From Bowmanella pacifica (GTDB taxonomy: Bacteria; Pseudomonadota; Gammaproteobacteria; Enterobacterales; Alteromonadaceae): 64,000 nucleotides of DNA. The stretch spans positions 682,001 through 746,000 of the forward strand of contig NZ_BMLS01000001.1 in the NCBI RefSeq assembly GCF_014645355.1, in the 5' to 3' direction. Position 1 is the stretch's first letter, and the number at the start of each line of letters is the position of its first letter. The translations under genes and the position numbers were made by a program. The notes under the pieces were generated by a model. It ran no database searches and was not told where the DNA came from. It was given only the letters and a program-made list of their open reading frames with translations. Of this stretch, positions 8,783 to 16,525 are shown one piece after another.

Positions 8783-9448
8783 TCAGGCCTCGGCTTCCAT
8801 TTTCAGCAGCAAGGTTCTGATGTCGTCTTTGGCACTAACAATATGCTGCTGAAGAAAAGCACAAGCCTTGGCGCTATCGCCACTACGACATAAATCCAGC
8901 AATTCCTGATGACCGTCAGGGGCCCGGTCCACTCCGCCTGACTGCATAATGTGCATACGCGCGTAACGCTCAGAGTTTTTATTAAGCATGTTAACCAACT
9001 CTTCGGTATGCGGGCGCTCGGCTTTGCAATACAGCTTGGCATGAAAACGGCTATTTAAAGTGCCAGTGGTCAGGTAGCTGTCACCCGCGGCAGCGGCGGC
9101 TTCCAACTCGTCCAACAGAGCCTGTGCCTCAGCAAAATCCTGCTCGCTCAATTTGCTGATCGAGTGCTTTAATAGTTCGGCTTCCAGCAGGGCACGCAAC
9201 TCAAAGATTTCATCCACCTGGGCAGCGGACAGCTCCGTGGCCGTCGCACCTTTATGCGCTTCGAACTCAACCAACCCCTCTCCTTCCAACTGTAGCAAGG
9301 CTTCGCGAACTGGAATCCGGCTGACATTCAGTTCTTCTGCCAAGGCCGCTTGACGCAAGGGATCGCCAGCCTTAATGTCGCCACTGAGAATCTTCTCTCG
9401 TATCGCTTCAACCACAAGTTGGGTACGGGTTTTATGTTCTATTGCCAT
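8783..9448 (-). CDS. GntR-family regulator with FCD domain
   Basis: The 221-residue regulator has a winged helix at its N-terminus (PLRQAALAEELNVSRIPVREALLQLEGEGLV) and an all-helical FCD ligand domain after it. The start at 9448 is preferred because AGGGAG lies just before it and the winged helix begins about 10 residues later; the open frame reaches 9757 but the extra 103 residues are not family-like. A TATAAT is seen at 9477-9482 on the minus strand. It is divergent from the M24 peptidase gene, which it probably controls together with the deaminase. FCD regulators usually sense small organic or amino acids. Confidence 0.9.
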   Translation of the reverse strand: MAIEHKTRTQLVVEAIREKILSGDIKAGDPLRQAALAEELNVSRIPVREALLQLEGEGLVEFEAHKGATATELSAAQVDEIFELRALLEAELLKHSISKLSEQDFAEAQALLDELEAAAAAGDSYLTTGTLNSRFHAKLYCKAERPHTEELVNMLNKNSERYARMHIMQSGGVDRAPDGHQELLDLCRSGDSAKACAFLQQHIVSAKDDIRTLLLKMEAEA

Positions 9449-9689
9449 GATGGCTCCCTGATTGCATATCGCATACATTATACTTATCCCCGATCTGAGT
9501 ACCAGTGGCGACCCGATAGTGATAGGGGTGCGAACTATGCCCTGAGCGCATGGATAGAGTGAAAACAACCTGCGCAAGCCCGGATTACAGTCATGCAAGG
9601 TTGCCCTGCACAACCTAATTAATCTTAAAAAAGCCGAGGGTCGTAACCCCCTCTGTCTGTTACTGAAGAGCCAAATTGGAGAAACATAT
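9449..9689. promoter_or_regulatory. Divergent control region gntR / M24 peptidase
   Basis: The 241-bp gap should hold both promoters. Visible elements are TATAAT for the regulator (9482-9477, minus) and an inverted repeat AGGTTG-n7-CAACCT at 9598-9616, which could be a regulator site on the peptidase side. Neither is proven. Confidence 0.45.
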
Positions 9690-10910
9690 ATGAGCACATT
9701 AGGCGTAGGTGGCAAAACACCGGAACAAGCATTGGCCGGGTTGTCAGATATGACCACTGATCTTCAGCCTATTGGCATGGACGAATACAAGGCCAGAATT
9801 CAAACTGCCCAGGCTTATATGCAAGCCAACAATATCGCCGCTATTTATCTGAATGCTGGCACCAACCTGACTTACTTTAGCGGCCTGCGCTGGTATGCCA
9901 GTGAGCGCATGGTAGGCGCAATTTTACCAGCCAAGGGAGCGTTGGAGTTTATCGCTCCTCATTTTGAAATCGGTACCCTGAACGATTACATGCAGGTGCC
10001 CGGTAAAATTCATGCCTGGCATGAACATGAGTCACCTTATGCGCTGTTTCTTGAGGTATTGGCCAATATGGGCATTGATGCCCCGGCCAGAATCGGTATT
10101 GATGAAAGCGCGCAGTTCTTTATTTTCGATGGCATCAATCAGTTACAGCAAGGTTTGCGCTTGATTAATGCCAAGGAGGTGACAGCCCATTGCCGCATGC
10201 ATAAATCGGCCGCTGAGCTGGCGCTAATGCAGCGCGCCATGGATATGACTCTTGCCGTACACAAGGCTGCTGCCAGTATTCTACGCGATGGCATCAGCAC
10301 CAGTGAAGTGGAACACTTCATTCACCAGGCACACAAAAAGGTAGGCGCCAGCGGCTCCTACTTTTGTATTGTGCTATTTGGTGTAGCAACGTCTTTCCCG
10401 CACGGTGTAAAGCATATCCAACACCTGAAAGCCGGCGATATGGTACTGATTGATACCGGCTGCAAGGTACAGGATTATCTGTCCGACATTACCCGCACCT
10501 ACGTATACGGCGAAGCCAATGCGCGCCAACGTGAACTGTGGCATGCCGAGAAACAAGCTCAAGCCGCCGCCTTCGAAGCCGCACAGTTAGGTGTTGCCTG
10601 TGAAGATGTAGATAAGGCAGCCCGGGTATCCCTGATGCAAAGTGGACTGGGACCAGATTACCAACTTCCCGGTCTGCCTCATCGCATCGGCCATGGTATA
10701 GGCATGGACATTCACGAATGGCCCTATCTGGTCGGCGGCAACACGCAGCCTCTGGCACCTGGTATGTGCTTTTCCAACGAGCCGATGATTGTCGCTCCTA
10801 ACGAGTTCGGTGTGCGCCTGGAGGATCATTTCTATATGACCGAACAAGGGCCCCGCTGGTTTACCCAACCCAGCCATAGCATCGATGATCCGTTTGGCCT
10901 TAACGCCTGA
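9690..10910 (+). CDS. M24-family metallopeptidase (aminopeptidase P/creatinase fold)
   Basis: The protein has 406 residues with a creatinase-type N-terminal domain and a pita-bread catalytic domain. All five dinuclear metal ligands are present: Asp255 and Asp266 (DTGCKVQDYLSDITR), His335 (IGHGIGMDIHE), Glu364 (SNEPM) and Glu378 (RLEDHF). This favours a working Xaa-Pro-type peptidase over true creatinase, which lacks the metals. There is no signal peptide, so it acts in the cytoplasm. GGAG precedes the ATG by about 9 nt. Its divergent FCD regulator and downstream deaminase suggest a small catabolic unit for an amino-acid or peptide-like compound; the substrate is not known. Confidence 0.9.
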   Translation: MSTLGVGGKTPEQALAGLSDMTTDLQPIGMDEYKARIQTAQAYMQANNIAAIYLNAGTNLTYFSGLRWYASERMVGAILPAKGALEFIAPHFEIGTLNDYMQVPGKIHAWHEHESPYALFLEVLANMGIDAPARIGIDESAQFFIFDGINQLQQGLRLINAKEVTAHCRMHKSAAELALMQRAMDMTLAVHKAAASILRDGISTSEVEHFIHQAHKKVGASGSYFCIVLFGVATSFPHGVKHIQHLKAGDMVLIDTGCKVQDYLSDITRTYVYGEANARQRELWHAEKQAQAAAFEAAQLGVACEDVDKAARVSLMQSGLGPDYQLPGLPHRIGHGIGMDIHEWPYLVGGNTQPLAPGMCFSNEPMIVAPNEFGVRLEDHFYMTEQGPRWFTQPSHSIDDPFGLNA

Positions 10911-10997
10911 CGATAATGCCGCCTGAGATTCACGTCCTGATGAAGGCGCACTGCCCTAATTTGGTATAGGATGAAGGAAAACCCCGCGGAGCAGCTT

Positions 10998-11435
10998 ATG
11001 GACGTTTTTCTTCAGGCGGCAATTGAACAAGCCCGCTTAGGGCAGGCCGAGGGCGGCATTCCTATTGGCTCGGTATTAGTACACAACGGCAAAGTGCTGG
11101 GAGCCGGCCACAATCGCCGTGTGCAGCAAGGCAGTGCCATTTTACATGGTGAAATGGATGCGCTGGAACAGGCTGGTCGCTTACCCACCAGCGTCTATCG
11201 CGAGTCGGTACTTTATACCACCCTGTCGCCTTGCTCCATGTGCAGTGGCGCCATCTTGCTGTACGGTATTCCCAAAGTCATTATCGGCGAGAACCAAACC
11301 TTTATGGGCGAAGAAGCACTACTGAAGGCCCGCGGTGTTCAGCTTACTGTGCTTCAGGATCATGACTGTATCGCCATGATGGAAGATTTTATCACTCAGC
11401 ATCCCGAGCTATGGAGCGAGGATATTGGCGAATAA
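10998..11435 (+). CDS. Cytosine deaminase-like nucleoside deaminase (yeast FCY1 type)
   Basis: The 145-residue zinc deaminase has its ligands in ILHGE (His50, catalytic Glu52) and SPCSMC (Cys79, Cys82). The family reaction is hydrolysis of cytosine or a related amino-pyrimidine. Segments such as GSA-LHGE, GRLP-VY, LYTTLSPC-MC-GAI, YGIP, GEN-F and the terminal DIGE follow yeast cytosine deaminase closely, and Glu to first Cys spacing (27) is the same. I chose the ATG at 10998 (GGAG 7 nt upstream) over the ATG at 10971, which lacks a good ribosome site. It follows the M24 gene on the same strand by 87 nt. Substrate cannot be fixed from sequence. Confidence 0.85.
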   Translation: MDVFLQAAIEQARLGQAEGGIPIGSVLVHNGKVLGAGHNRRVQQGSAILHGEMDALEQAGRLPTSVYRESVLYTTLSPCSMCSGAILLYGIPKVIIGENQTFMGEEALLKARGVQLTVLQDHDCIAMMEDFITQHPELWSEDIGE

Positions 11436-11578
11436 CCTCGTACCTTCAACTGCGCGGTTAGGCTGTGAATTCCGTTATATTGTCTCCCACAAACCTATGC
11501 GCCTAGCTGTGAATTAAAGGCGGGCTGTGACATCATAGCGGCCCTGTTTTGGGCCTTGCCGGGAGCACCGCCTGCTCA

Positions 11579-14500
11579 ATGCGTTCCATCAAAGAACTGG
11601 AAAAACTGTTTCGTAGTCAGGATTGGCAAGAAGCCCGAGCGCTTTACCATCAGGGCTTAATTGAAAGCCTGCATTATGACCCCGATGAGCGAATGCTAAG
11701 TGGCACCGTCGCCAACGAACGGGGCACAGGTCATTATCAGGTTTTTATCGATTGGGGGCTCTCCCAGCCAATCTGTGACTGCAACTGCCCGCAAGGCAAG
11801 TTTTGTCGCCACGGCGCCCTTTTGATCCAGGGTGCCCTGGATGATGCCAATCCATTGCTGGACAGCCGCGATGAACAGGTGGCCGCCTGGCTGGACAGGC
11901 TTAAACCTAAGGCCGATAAAGTCACTAAGCCTAAGCAGGATATTCTGATCTATCTGCTGTCGCTGGCCAAAGTACGGGATAGGCATGGCTTTAAAGTGGA
12001 TATCCGCCTCACCCGGCGCCTTAAAAACGGTAGTTTGAGTAAAAGCCTGCGTAATAGCTACTTATCAGAATCCTTGCTGGCAGAAGTCGATACTCAGGAA
12101 CGTCAGTTGCTGGCCAATCTCATGGCAGCCCGCAACGAATATGGCTTGCTCCCCCAGCTTGACGATCTGAAAGAGATACTGGCAACCGGTCGCTGCTACT
12201 GGCAAACCATGAGCGACAACGCACTGTCACTGGCCGCCGCCAAGCCCGGCGTACTGAAATGGCAGCAGCAAGGAGACAATTATCATCTGGTTCTGGATAT
12301 CCCAGGTCTTGAGGCAAAAGACATTATTACCAGTCATCCGCTTTGTTATCTGGACAACAGCACAACTACCATCGTGCCGCTGGATTTTCAGCTTATGCCA
12401 GAACAGGTGCAAGCCCTGTTGGATGCACCGCCCCTCAGTGCTGTGCAACTGGCCTGGGCCTGGCCGATGATGCAACAGTGGCTGGGTAACAGCCCGGCAC
12501 TTTCGCCACCACCGCTTGAACTGCCAACCCAAACCGCAACGCCGAAGCCGGTGCTGGTACTGAGTTGTACCGACACAAAAACTTCCTCCTGTGTGGCCAC
12601 CTTGTGGTTTGACTATCAGGAACAACGAATCAGCCCTTATCTGGCAGAGGCAATTCTGCAGGATAGCAACGGCCAATCCCTGCCACGCCACAAGCCCTTT
12701 GAGCAGCAGGCTATCGACACCTTGCGCAACGCCGGTTTTACCCTGGCCCCCGCGTCTTTTAATTATTGGTCGGTGCCAGACTTTCAACTTTGTGCAGAAC
12801 CAGAGCACTGGTTCAGCATTTTGCACCAGTTGCTGCCTTCTCTGCAGGCATCCGGTTGGCAAATAAGTCAGTCGGCAGATTTCCCCTACTCCCTTAGCCA
12901 GGCTGAAAGTCAGATTGAAACCCGTATAGAGGAAGAAAACGACAATTTCTTTTCCCTGTCCATGATGGTTCAGGTCGGTGATAAACCGCTACCGCTGCTG
13001 CCTATTTTACGAACCGCACTGCAACAACTGCCCACTGAGCGCCTGCACGATGAAGGCCAGGATAAAGACCAGTACTTATATATTCCACTCAGCAATACTC
13101 AGGCTCTGCCGTTACCCATGGCGCAGATCCGCCCCATCTTGACGCAATTTGTTGAGCTGTTTATGCCTGGCAGCCTGAGGGCCGACGGCAGCATCCGGTT
13201 ATCCAAGTTCCAAAGCCACCAGACCCTGTCCATGTTGAACCAACATAGTTTGCTGGGTCAGGGGCGTTCCAGGCTGCGAGATATTGCTGCCAGTTTACGC
13301 CGCTTTGACGAGATACAAGAGATCGCGCCGCCGCCGCAATTGCAGGCCACCCTGCGCCCTTACCAATTAGAGGGGCTAAGCTGGATGCAGTTTTTACGCG
13401 AGTATGGGCTAGCGGGGATTCTTGCTGACGATATGGGGCTGGGCAAAACCCTGCAGACCATTGCCAATTTGTGTGTGGAAAAACACGCAGGAAGACTCAC
13501 CAGCCCAGCACTGATCCTGGCGCCCACCAGCGTCATCTTCAACTGGCAAACCGAACTAAAGCGCTTTGCCCCACACCTGCAGGTCATCTTGTTACACGGC
13601 CCACAACGCCAGCAACAATTTAACAAGCTGGCGACGGCGGATGTAGTGATCACCAGTTATCCGCTGCTCAGCCGGGATACCCAACGGTTACAAGCTCAAT
13701 CCTGGCATTACCTGGTGATGGACGAAGCACAACTTTTAAAAAACCCAGTCACCCGCTTATACCAAGCGGTACAAGGGCTCAATGCAACCTACAAGCTATG
13801 CCTGACCGGCACCCCCATGGAAAACCATATTGGCGAGCTATGGGCGCTGTTCAATCTGCTATTGCCGGGTTTATTAGGTAGCCAGAGCCAGTTTACTAAA
13901 CTGTTTCGCGCGCCCATAGAAAAGCACAACGACGCCGAGCGACGTCAACTGCTGGCAGAGCGTATTCGGCCGTTTTTACTCAGACGCAGCAAAGATAAAA
14001 TTGCCAGTGAGCTGCCAGCCAAAACCGAAATTATCAGCAAGGTCAGAATCGAGGGTAAACAAGCTGAGCTGTACGAGTCGGTACGTTTAACGGTGGACGA
14101 CAGCTTACGCGAGGTCATTGCCAGCAAGGGCCTGGGTCGCAGCCAACTGGACATTCTGGATGCCATGCTCAAGTTACGTCAGGTGTGCTGTCACCCGCAA
14201 TTAATGTCTTTGCCCACAGCGCGAAAGGTCAAACAGTCTGCCAAGCTGGAACTGCTGCTGGAAATGCTGCCGGAGCTGGTCAGCGAAGGGCGGCGAATTT
14301 TGCTTTTCTCTCAGTTCACCAGCATGCTGGATATTATTGAGCAGCAGGTACAAGGGCTGGGCATTGACTATATCAAACTGACAGGCACGACCCGCCATCG
14401 TCAGCAGGTGATTGAGCAATTTAAACAGGGCAACGCCCCGCTGTTTTTAATCAGCCTCAAGGCCGGCGGTACTGGCTTGAATCTGACCGAGGCCGACACT

Positions 14501-14764
14501 GTTATTCACTTTGATCCCTGGTGGAACCCGGCAGCAGAAAACCAGGCCACTGACCGCGCCCATCGTATCGGCCAGGACAAACCTGTGTTTGTTTACAAAC
14601 TGATTGTGGAAGGCTCGATTGAGGAGCGTATCCAGCAACTGCAGCAGCAGAAAAACCGCTTAGCCCAGGCCATTCTCAGTGACGAGATGGGCGACCTTAG
14701 CGAAGGTTTCAATACCGAGAACCTGCAATTGCTGTTGCAACCTTTAGTGGTGGCTGAGCACTAA
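11579..14764 (+). CDS. SNF2-family helicase with SWIM zinc finger (HepA-like)
   Basis: This large cytoplasmic ATPase of 1061 residues starts at the ATG at 11579; the frame extends to a TTG at 11549 that looks unlikely. Near residue 65-80, a SWIM finger (CDCNCPQGKFCRH) may contact nucleic acid. The middle has little similarity to known domains. The C-terminal half is a complete SNF2 motor: ADDMGLGKT (motif I), MDEAQ (II, DEAQ form), LTGTPMENHIGELW (III), LLFSQFTSMLDII (IV), and AGGTGLNLTEADTVIHFDPWWNPA...DRAHRIGQ (V-VI). Such proteins remodel DNA-protein complexes; target unknown. Its 3' end overlaps the convergent Gate-domain gene by 4 bp. Confidence 0.93.
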   Translation: MRSIKELEKLFRSQDWQEARALYHQGLIESLHYDPDERMLSGTVANERGTGHYQVFIDWGLSQPICDCNCPQGKFCRHGALLIQGALDDANPLLDSRDEQVAAWLDRLKPKADKVTKPKQDILIYLLSLAKVRDRHGFKVDIRLTRRLKNGSLSKSLRNSYLSESLLAEVDTQERQLLANLMAARNEYGLLPQLDDLKEILATGRCYWQTMSDNALSLAAAKPGVLKWQQQGDNYHLVLDIPGLEAKDIITSHPLCYLDNSTTTIVPLDFQLMPEQVQALLDAPPLSAVQLAWAWPMMQQWLGNSPALSPPPLELPTQTATPKPVLVLSCTDTKTSSCVATLWFDYQEQRISPYLAEAILQDSNGQSLPRHKPFEQQAIDTLRNAGFTLAPASFNYWSVPDFQLCAEPEHWFSILHQLLPSLQASGWQISQSADFPYSLSQAESQIETRIEEENDNFFSLSMMVQVGDKPLPLLPILRTALQQLPTERLHDEGQDKDQYLYIPLSNTQALPLPMAQIRPILTQFVELFMPGSLRADGSIRLSKFQSHQTLSMLNQHSLLGQGRSRLRDIAASLRRFDEIQEIAPPPQLQATLRPYQLEGLSWMQFLREYGLAGILADDMGLGKTLQTIANLCVEKHAGRLTSPALILAPTSVIFNWQTELKRFAPHLQVILLHGPQRQQQFNKLATADVVITSYPLLSRDTQRLQAQSWHYLVMDEAQLLKNPVTRLYQAVQGLNATYKLCLTGTPMENHIGELWALFNLLLPGLLGSQSQFTKLFRAPIEKHNDAERRQLLAERIRPFLLRRSKDKIASELPAKTEIISKVRIEGKQAELYESVRLTVDDSLREVIASKGLGRSQLDILDAMLKLRQVCCHPQLMSLPTARKVKQSAKLELLLEMLPELVSEGRRILLFSQFTSMLDIIEQQVQGLGIDYIKLTGTTRHRQQVIEQFKQGNAPLFLISLKAGGTGLNLTEADTVIHFDPWWNPAAENQATDRAHRIGQDKPVFVYKLIVEGSIEERIQQLQQQKNRLAQAILSDEMGDLSEGFNTENLQLLLQPLVVAEH

Positions 14765-15720
14765 GCTCGCTCTGGCGCGGGTTGCTCTCTGGCACGCAAC
14801 CATATGCGCCCCATGGCCGTAATCAAGGCTATGGCAAACACCAATCGGCCCCACAGTATAGTGCTGAGATCAGCACCGAGTAGCAGGATTAATAAGGTAT
14901 CTTCTATCAGGCTATGAGTCAGCCCCAGAAAACAGACCACCAATAAGGTATCGCGTTTATTGATATGACCGCTGCGTACCTCGTTAATCAATAACCCTGC
15001 CCCATAAGACAAGCCCAACAACATACCGACAATAGTAATATTGGAGGCTTCCTTACCTATGGTCAGGCAACGCATCAGCGGTGACAGTAACTGCTGCAAA
15101 ACCCGTTCAACACCCAGCCAGCGCAGAATGCGCATCATCACCACCAGACTGGATAGAATCACCAGGATCCAGGCCAATAGTTTTAACTGGGCTATCCCCC
15201 AGCCCAGCCAGCCTGGTTCGCTGGCCTGAGGTTGCCACAAAAGCTCTGCAGGCTGCTGCAACAGCCCAAAATAACTAAATACCTGACTGAATATCGCGGC
15301 CAGAAACAAGCCGCTACCGATACGAATGGCCAAGGTCAGGCGCCACCTTACGCCGGTTGCCTTAGCCACCGCCCCTTCAATCACCAGCGAATGCGCCACC
15401 AACATAAGCAATCCCAGAATACTGATTTGCGCTACCGTATACTCTTGCCCAGCCGACAAGGTATAGAACGCCGCCATGCCGGTGTAAATATTGGTTAGCA
15501 TGGTCACCGCCCACACCAGTCCCAGTTCACTGGGCAGCCCAAGCAGTTCAACCACAGGGCCCAAAGCCACACCCAGCCATTGGGTAAAACCCACTGTATC
15601 CAGCAGTTTCACTATGATAGTGGCCGGAACCATAATCTTAATCAGCGTCCAGTAGGCGTTAAAAATATCGCTGCCAATGCTCAATAAGGTGGTTTTTAAC
15701 AGGGCAAAGCGGGACAACAT
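14761..15720 (-). CDS. Gate-domain (nucleoside recognition) membrane protein
   Basis: This is a polytopic inner-membrane protein of about 319 residues with two Gate-type halves (around IMVPATIIVKLL and ITIVGMLLGLSYGAGLLI), as in spore maturation A/B and YjiH-like proteins. The frame reaches 15750, but the ATG at 15720 begins a more family-like sequence; either is possible. Such proteins may carry nucleosides or ions; there is no direct evidence. It is divergent from an Lrp-type regulator 116 bp away, which is a likely controller. Confidence 0.8.
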   Translation of the reverse strand: MLSRFALLKTTLLSIGSDIFNAYWTLIKIMVPATIIVKLLDTVGFTQWLGVALGPVVELLGLPSELGLVWAVTMLTNIYTGMAAFYTLSAGQEYTVAQISILGLLMLVAHSLVIEGAVAKATGVRWRLTLAIRIGSGLFLAAIFSQVFSYFGLLQQPAELLWQPQASEPGWLGWGIAQLKLLAWILVILSSLVVMMRILRWLGVERVLQQLLSPLMRCLTIGKEASNITIVGMLLGLSYGAGLLINEVRSGHINKRDTLLVVCFLGLTHSLIEDTLLILLLGADLSTILWGRLVFAIALITAMGRIWLRAREQPAPERA

Positions 15721-15836
15721 AATGATTCCATAACTGCTTGAGGACGGCATATTTTAGAAGGACTTGAGAACTTATATTTCGATTTTTCCACTTATAAGTT
15801 AATTTATATTTCCTTTTACACCCTGAGTGTTTATCA

Positions 15837-16301
15837 ATGTTTCTCGACCGTATAGATAAGGCCATTTTACGCCAGCTACAAAAGGATGCTGCGATCACCA
15901 ACTTACAGTTAGCGGAAGTCGTTGGTCTGTCGGCCCCGGCCTGTCTGAAGCGGGTAAAACGCTTGCAAAAGGAAGGGATCATCCAGCGCCGGGTGGCGCT
16001 GCTTAATCCAGATAGCTTCGGCCCTTGCCTGCATATTCTGGTGGAGGTGTTTATGCAAAGCGACCGGCGCGAGCTAAATGCGGCCTTTATCCACAAGCTC
16101 AAGCAGATGCCGCAGGTAAAACAATGCTACGAGGTAACCGGCGAAGTAGACTTTGTATTGCTGGTGCAAGTACCAGATATGCCCTCTTATCAGGCATTTT
16201 GTGAAGACCTGCTGTACAGCAACCCAAATATGAAAGCCTTTACCACCCTGATATCCATGAACCGGATTAAATATGACACTAGCCTAACCATTGCAGATTA
16301 G
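15837..16301 (+). CDS. Lrp/AsnC-family transcriptional regulator
   Basis: The 154-residue protein has an N-terminal winged helix (DRIDKAILRQLQKDAAITNLQLAEVVGLSAPACLKRVKRLQKEGII) and a RAM effector domain (ELNAAFIHKLKQMPQVKQCYEVTGEVDFVLLVQV). These proteins sense amino acids. It is divergent from the Gate-domain membrane gene and lies upstream of a TonB receptor; it may control either. Lengths and motifs are complete. Confidence 0.93.
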   Translation: MFLDRIDKAILRQLQKDAAITNLQLAEVVGLSAPACLKRVKRLQKEGIIQRRVALLNPDSFGPCLHILVEVFMQSDRRELNAAFIHKLKQMPQVKQCYEVTGEVDFVLLVQVPDMPSYQAFCEDLLYSNPNMKAFTTLISMNRIKYDTSLTIAD

Positions 16302-16525
16302 CCCCGACTAAGAAGGCAAACACGCAGGAGACAAGGGCTGAAAGTGCCTGACTAAGCTTTCCCTCCTTTATCACCAAAGCTCAGAATTCACGCTCTTTGA
16401 ACACAAAACCAGCAATCACGCACTTTATCGCACTGGTCGTAGCAGCAAATCCCACAATTGTAATAATTAATTCTTATAATACTGACCCTTAGCGAAGCTT
16501 TTAACACACAAAAACAGGAACCATA

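Noticed and set aside
9449-9757. 103-residue N-terminal extension of the GntR regulator
   Set aside because: The winged helix starts right after the ATG at 9448, which has a good ribosome site; the extension covers the divergent promoter.
9690-10910. Creatinase assignment for the M24 protein
   Set aside because: All five metal ligands are present, whereas creatinase has lost them; a metallopeptidase is more likely.
12227-12862. 211-residue open frame antisense to the SNF2 helicase gene
   Set aside because: Shadow frame within a continuous helicase coding sequence; composition is not protein-like.
15659-16102. 147-residue minus-strand frame across the Lrp gene and the divergent promoter
   Set aside because: It is antisense to the Lrp helix-turn-helix and covers the promoters of two genuine genes.
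16457-16479. Promoter for the first TonB receptor (TTGTAA and TATAAT)
   Set aside because: The -10 is perfect but the spacing to TTGTAA is only 11 bp, and at 17 bp there is no -35 match; not listed as a separate feature.
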